From: Candidatus Solincola jinzensis
Lineage (GTDB): Bacteria > Actinomycetota > Geothermincolia > Geothermincolales > RBG-13-55-18
DNA length: 9,565 nucleotides
Direction: 5' to 3'
Assembly: GCA_015711875.1 (NCBI GenBank)
Contig: MU158536.1
Span: 1-9,565, forward strand
Shown: positions 7,531 to 9,565 of the stretch, in pieces
Layout of the letters: every line of letters starts with the position of its first letter
Position numbering within the stretch: the stretch's first letter is position 1
Translations under genes and position numbers: made by a program
Notes under the pieces: model-generated
Told to the model about the DNA's origin: nothing
Database searches by the model: none
The model's input: only the letters and a program-made list of their open reading frames with translations

Positions 7531-7568
7531 AAATAAAAATCTCCGCTCTCGCCTTGAGAGAGGAGATT
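7531..7568 (-). terminator. Intrinsic terminator of the cobalamin riboswitch expression platform
   Basis: On the minus strand the arm AATCTCC-T-CTCTC (7568-7556) pairs with GAGAG-C-GGAGATT (7550-7538) around a five-base loop, with a single mismatch. TTTTTATTT follows. The right arm contains GCGGAGA (7546-7540), which is also fully complementary to TCTCCGC at 7602-7596, just downstream of the aptamer. That alternative pairing would break the terminator, giving a simple on/off switch. With cobalamin bound, the aptamer should favour termination. Confidence 0.85.
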
Positions 7569-7613
7569 CTTCTTTCCCGTCAGGTTCCCTCTGATGCGGA
7601 GAGCTTGCTGACC

Positions 7614-7769
7614 CCTGCCGGATAGGTCTTCTGACTCCCGGATCCTGGTTCCGCCCCTCCTTCCCAGCCTAAGCCAGTGGATCTCTGGGGCTTCGCTCCC
7701 CGGTTACAGCGGCGCTACCGTGTCGGATTCTCACCGACTTCCCTTTTATCCCTCTCGGGATCCGGCAGG
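7614..7769 (-). ncRNA. Cobalamin (AdoCbl) riboswitch aptamer
   Basis: The minus-strand RNA has the hallmarks of the cobalamin riboswitch. A perfect 10-bp closing stem P1 joins CCTGCCGGAT (7769-7760) and ATCCGGCAGG (7623-7614). Next come the AAAAGGGAA strand, a GTCGG..CCGAC stem around TGAGAAT, and the B12-box core CGGTAGCGCCGCTGTAA (7720-7704). Then follow CCACTGGC..GCTGGGAAGG and the 3' GAGTCAGAAGACCT element. It is followed by a terminator with a competing antiterminator, then the propeller gene. Established knowledge is that such elements bind adenosyl- or other cobalamins and usually switch off B12 uptake and synthesis genes when B12 is plentiful. Confidence 0.95.
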
Positions 7770-7804
7770 CATGTTCTTCACTTTTCAAGAAAAGCAACGA
7801 CATC

Positions 7805-7834
7805 ATGCTACCATGCCTGTCAAGCGAGGGTCAA
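7805..7834 (-). promoter_or_regulatory. Candidate sigma-70 promoter for the riboswitch transcript
   Basis: On the minus strand TTGACC (7834-7829) and TAGCAT (7810-7805) are separated by 18 bases. They match the consensus at five and four of six positions. Transcription would start near 7798, about 30 bases before the aptamer closing stem, which is a sensible distance. A second TTGACA at 7823-7818 lacks a good partner. Confidence 0.35.
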
Positions 7835-8128
7835 AACACGCCTCCCGGAAGGAAACGTCTGAAGCGACCATGCGGCAATATAGCCAGGGCGTGTTCGACC
7901 GCATGTCTTCGGAGTACTGGTTTGGAGCGAGGCGTCGGCACTCGGGTTGTGCGAAGGGCGGCTCGCAGGCTCTGAGACAAGAAAGATGCCAGCCGCATGG
8001 ACTTCCTGCGTACCATAAAATACCATAGATTCGGCGCTCGCGGGCGCCTGGGGCTCGCGGACAGATCCTTCGCGGTCGGCTCGTAATGCAAGTCGTCCAC
8101 GGTTGTTGGGCAGGAAGTGGAGGTGAAC
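7835..8128. other. Divergent intergenic region between the riboswitch promoter and the HD gene
   Basis: About 290 bases hold no convincing gene. ORFs on both strands here are 100-130 codons of low-complexity sequence with no family resemblance, and some run through the riboswitch. The stretch should contain the promoter of the plus-strand HD gene. The only AT-rich block is near 8010-8032 (ACCATAAAATACCATAGATT), where TAGATT could act as a -10 box, but no good -35 is seen. A small hairpin, GGCGC/GCGCC, lies at 8033-8048. Confidence 0.5.
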
Positions 8129-8686
8129 ATGGAGCGGGAAGAAGCTCTTGAGCTGCTGCACGAGAACCTGAGTTCGGATAGCCTGCGCAAGCATTGCTAC
8201 GCAACCGAGGCGGTGATGCGCCGGCTGGCGCGTGAGCTAGGCGAGGACGAAGAGCTGTGGGGGATAACCGGCTTGCTACACGATCTGGACCTGGAGATCA
8301 CCGAGAACGACATGGCCAGACACGCCGACACCGCCGCGCGCATGCTGGAGGAAAGGGGCGCTCCGGGCGAGATGGTAGAGGCGGTGCGCATGCACAACGC
8401 GGAAGGGCTGGGCCTGGGGGAACGCAAATCGGTCCTGCAACATGCCCTCGCTGCCGGGGAGACGGTGACCGGGCTTATCGTGGCCACCGCTCTGGTGAGG
8501 CCGGACAAAAAGCTCGCGGGCGTCAAGGTCAACTCGCTGCGCAAGCGCATGAAGGAGAAGGCCTTCGCGCGCGGGGCGAGGAGGGAAGTGATCATGGAGT
8601 GCGAGCAAGCTGGCCTTGACCTCGAACGCTTCCTTTCCCTGGCCCTGGAGGCCATGCAGGAGATATCCGACCAATTGGGATTATAA
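8129..8686 (+). CDS. HD-domain (HDIG-type) hydrolase
   Basis: This is a 185-residue soluble protein of the HD metal-dependent phosphohydrolase superfamily. It belongs to a stand-alone HDIG group that ends in EAMQEISDQLGL. Predicted metal ligands are H22 (RKHCYATE), H51-D52 (GLLHDLD), H65 (ARHADTA) and H89 (MHNAEG). A conserved core, GLIVATALVRPDKKL..V..LRKRMKEKAFARGARRE, follows at about 115-155. The substrate is unknown; family members are often guessed to act on nucleotides or signalling phosphates, which I cannot show. Where I recall relatives having Asp before the TGLI segment (the last HD ligand), this protein has Glu111. The ATG at 8129 is preferred because GGAGG lies five bases upstream; a GTG at 8117 in frame would add four residues. 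It is a single gene, divergent from the B12 locus and not obviously linked to it in function. Confidence 0.85.
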   Translation: MEREEALELLHENLSSDSLRKHCYATEAVMRRLARELGEDEELWGITGLLHDLDLEITENDMARHADTAARMLEERGAPGEMVEAVRMHNAEGLGLGERKSVLQHALAAGETVTGLIVATALVRPDKKLAGVKVNSLRKRMKEKAFARGARREVIMECEQAGLDLERFLSLALEAMQEISDQLGL

Positions 8687-8716
8687 GGCGGGCGCTTTGC
8701 GCGGCCTACGCCTGCC

Positions 8717-8737
8717 GGAGCGATAGCGGATCGCTCC
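8717..8737 (+). terminator. Hairpin downstream of the HD gene
   Basis: GGAGCGAT and ATCGCTCC form a perfect 8-bp stem around AGCGG, 30 bases past the HD-gene stop. No T-run follows, so it may be a weak or factor-assisted terminator. Confidence 0.35.
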
Positions 8738-8748
8738 CGTGATAAGGA

Positions 8749-8851
8749 GAGAAGTTGGAGCGGTGGGGTTTGGGGCGGGGTCTCTGGATCGATGTCGATC
8801 ATAATCTTCATCTTGTGACGAGGAAAGAAGATGAAGCGGCGGGGTTTCGGG
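8749..8851 (+). repeat. Imperfect direct repeat pair of about 26 bp
   Basis: The stretch 8749-8774 (beginning AGAAGTTGGAGCGGTGGGG) and the stretch 8826-8851 (beginning AGAAGATGAAGCGGCGGGG) agree at about 22 of 26 positions by eye, 77 bases apart. The sequence is purine-rich, so chance or low complexity is possible. Confidence 0.3.
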
Positions 8852-8859
8852 AAACGCCC

Positions 8860-8880
8860 AAGGCGAAGCTATCGCCTTTT
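8860..8880 (+). terminator. Hairpin followed by a short T-run
   Basis: AAGGCGA and TCGCCTT form a 7-bp stem around AGCTA, ending in TTTT then CC. This is the most terminator-like element after the HD gene on the plus strand, about 175 bases past its stop, but the T-run is short. Confidence 0.35.
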
Positions 8881-9026
8881 CCGTGATGCCGCAATGAAGA
8901 ACAGGTGAGGAGTAGATAAGATGGATTCTGAGAAAAGACCATAAGCAAAACGTGAAGCGGAGAGTATCTTTTTTTGCGGTTGTATAGGCTAATGTTTAAA
9001 CTACAGCAGCATAGCTATCAAGGCTA

Positions 9027-9046
9027 CTCTCGCGAAGACACGAGAG
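9027..9046 (-). terminator. Hairpin downstream of ispF
   Basis: CTCTCG and CGAGAG form a 6-bp stem around an eight-base loop, about 15 bases beyond the ispF stop on the minus strand. No U-run follows on that strand. Confidence 0.3.
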
Positions 9047-9061
9047 ACGTCTGTGCGCAGC

Positions 9062-9547
9062 TCAGGTCTCCGGTCTCTGCAACAGCACCGTAGCCATGGC
9101 GGCGATACCCTCGCCGCGCCCCGCGAACCCCATGCCCTCAGTGGTGGTGGCCTTAACCCCCACCCGCTCTATCTCCACCCCCATGGTGAACGCCAGGGCT
9201 TCCCGCATGGCCTGGATATAAGGAGCGAGACGCGGTTCCTGCGCTATTATCACGCAGTCCGCGTTCACCAGGCGGTATTTCTTCTCCCTCAGCAGGCCCA
9301 CCACCTCTTCCAGGAGAACCAGGCTGGATATACCCTCGTAAGCAGGATCGTCATCCGGGAAGTGCTCACCGATGTCCCTCTCGCCGCATGCGCCCAGAAG
9401 GGCATCCATCAAGGCATGGGTCAGCACATCCGCGTCGGAGTGTCCCGCCAGGCCCCTGGAATGCGGGACAACCACCCCGCCGAGAACCAGCTTCCTTCCC
9501 TCCCGGAAGGCATGGGCGTCAAACCCCAGACCCGTCCGGAACGACAA
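9062..9547 (-). CDS. ispF: 2-C-methyl-D-erythritol 2,4-cyclodiphosphate synthase
   Basis: IspF makes 2-C-methyl-D-erythritol 2,4-cyclodiphosphate and CMP from the CDP-methylerythritol 2-phosphate intermediate. It works in the cytoplasm as a homotrimer with a divalent metal in each active site. The 161-residue length is normal. The metal ligands D10 and H12 (GLGFDAHAF) and H44 (VLTHALMDALLGA) are present. So are the AGHSDADV turn, D58 in RDIGEHFPDDDP, and the CMP-site segment KATTTEGMGFAGRGEGIAA near the C-terminus. The start is TTG at 9547, with AAGGAGG (9562-9556) eight bases upstream. The frame is also open to the right edge, so an upstream start or an IspD-IspF fusion cannot be excluded. 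ispD often lies just upstream, but here that region is outside the window. Identity is firm. Confidence 0.96.
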   Translation of the reverse strand: MSFRTGLGFDAHAFREGRKLVLGGVVVPHSRGLAGHSDADVLTHALMDALLGACGERDIGEHFPDDDPAYEGISSLVLLEEVVGLLREKKYRLVNADCVIIAQEPRLAPYIQAMREALAFTMGVEIERVGVKATTTEGMGFAGRGEGIAAMATVLLQRPET

Positions 9548-9565
9548 CCTCCAGCCCTCCTTCCT

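Larger units (their letters stand above)
8687..9061. other. 375-bp intergenic region between convergent HD and ispF genes
   Basis: No recognised gene lies here. The region holds hairpins (8717-8737, 8860-8880, 9027-9046), a 9-bp inverted repeat (CTTCATCTT 8806-8814 and AAGATGAAG 8828-8836), an imperfect direct repeat, and a markedly AT-rich patch at about 8915-9020 with a run of seven T at about 8970. Two tiny ORFs have plausible ribosome sites: 8755-8886 (43 residues, TTG start, AAGGAG five bases upstream) and 8831-8908 (25 residues, Arg-rich, ATG after GAGGAAAG). Neither resembles a known peptide. Confidence 0.5.

Noticed and set aside
7720..8028. Plus-strand 102-codon frame crossing the riboswitch
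   Set aside because: It starts inside the aptamer on the opposite strand, and its product shows no family resemblance.
7803..8204. Minus-strand frames of 119-133 codons between the riboswitch and the HD gene
   Set aside because: They overlap the HD gene start, have no ribosome sites or recognisable motifs, and are rich in Arg, Pro and Ser as expected from random GC-rich sequence.

Overview
The window is GC-rich bacterial DNA that looks chromosomal and compact. The best guess is an uncultured, deep-branching Gram-positive lineage, probably Actinomycetota. The grounds are high GC, an energy-coupling-factor (ECF) vitamin transporter, a secreted beta-propeller protein carrying the WYFAEGYTG-type repeats I associate with such genomes, and MEP-pathway isoprenoid synthesis (ispF). 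No rRNA, tRNA, CRISPR array, transposase or phage gene is visible.

Positions 1-7834, all on the minus strand, appear to form one vitamin B12 (corrinoid) acquisition locus. In transcription order it holds: a possible promoter (7805-7834); a cobalamin riboswitch aptamer (7614-7769) with a clear intrinsic terminator and a matching antiterminator segment; an 870-residue secreted protein with a PQQ-type beta-propeller and four tandem ~105-residue repeats (4848-7460); a 618-bp gap with several hairpins and no convincing gene; then a tightly overlapping operon. That operon encodes an exported DUF4430 (transcobalamin-like) protein (3234-4229), the ECF transmembrane subunit EcfT (2312-3229), a single-chain double ATPase EcfA (444-2339), and an ECF substrate-binding S component that runs off the left edge (1-457).

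The inferred logic is as follows. When intracellular cobalamin is low, the riboswitch lets transcription through, and the secreted propeller protein is made. The downstream operon may be read from the same transcript or from its own promoter. Its DUF4430 domain would capture corrinoid outside the membrane for an S-EcfT-EcfA uptake pump. The riboswitch is seen directly. The B12 substrate of the transporter and the role of the propeller protein are inferred.

Positions 7835-8128 separate this locus from a divergent plus-strand gene for an HD-domain hydrolase (8129-8686). A 375-bp region follows (8687-9061) with hairpins, an imperfect repeat, an AT-rich patch and two doubtful small ORFs. At the right end, minus-strand ispF (9062-9547) encodes 2-C-methyl-D-erythritol 2,4-cyclodiphosphate synthase. 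Its upstream neighbour lies outside the window.
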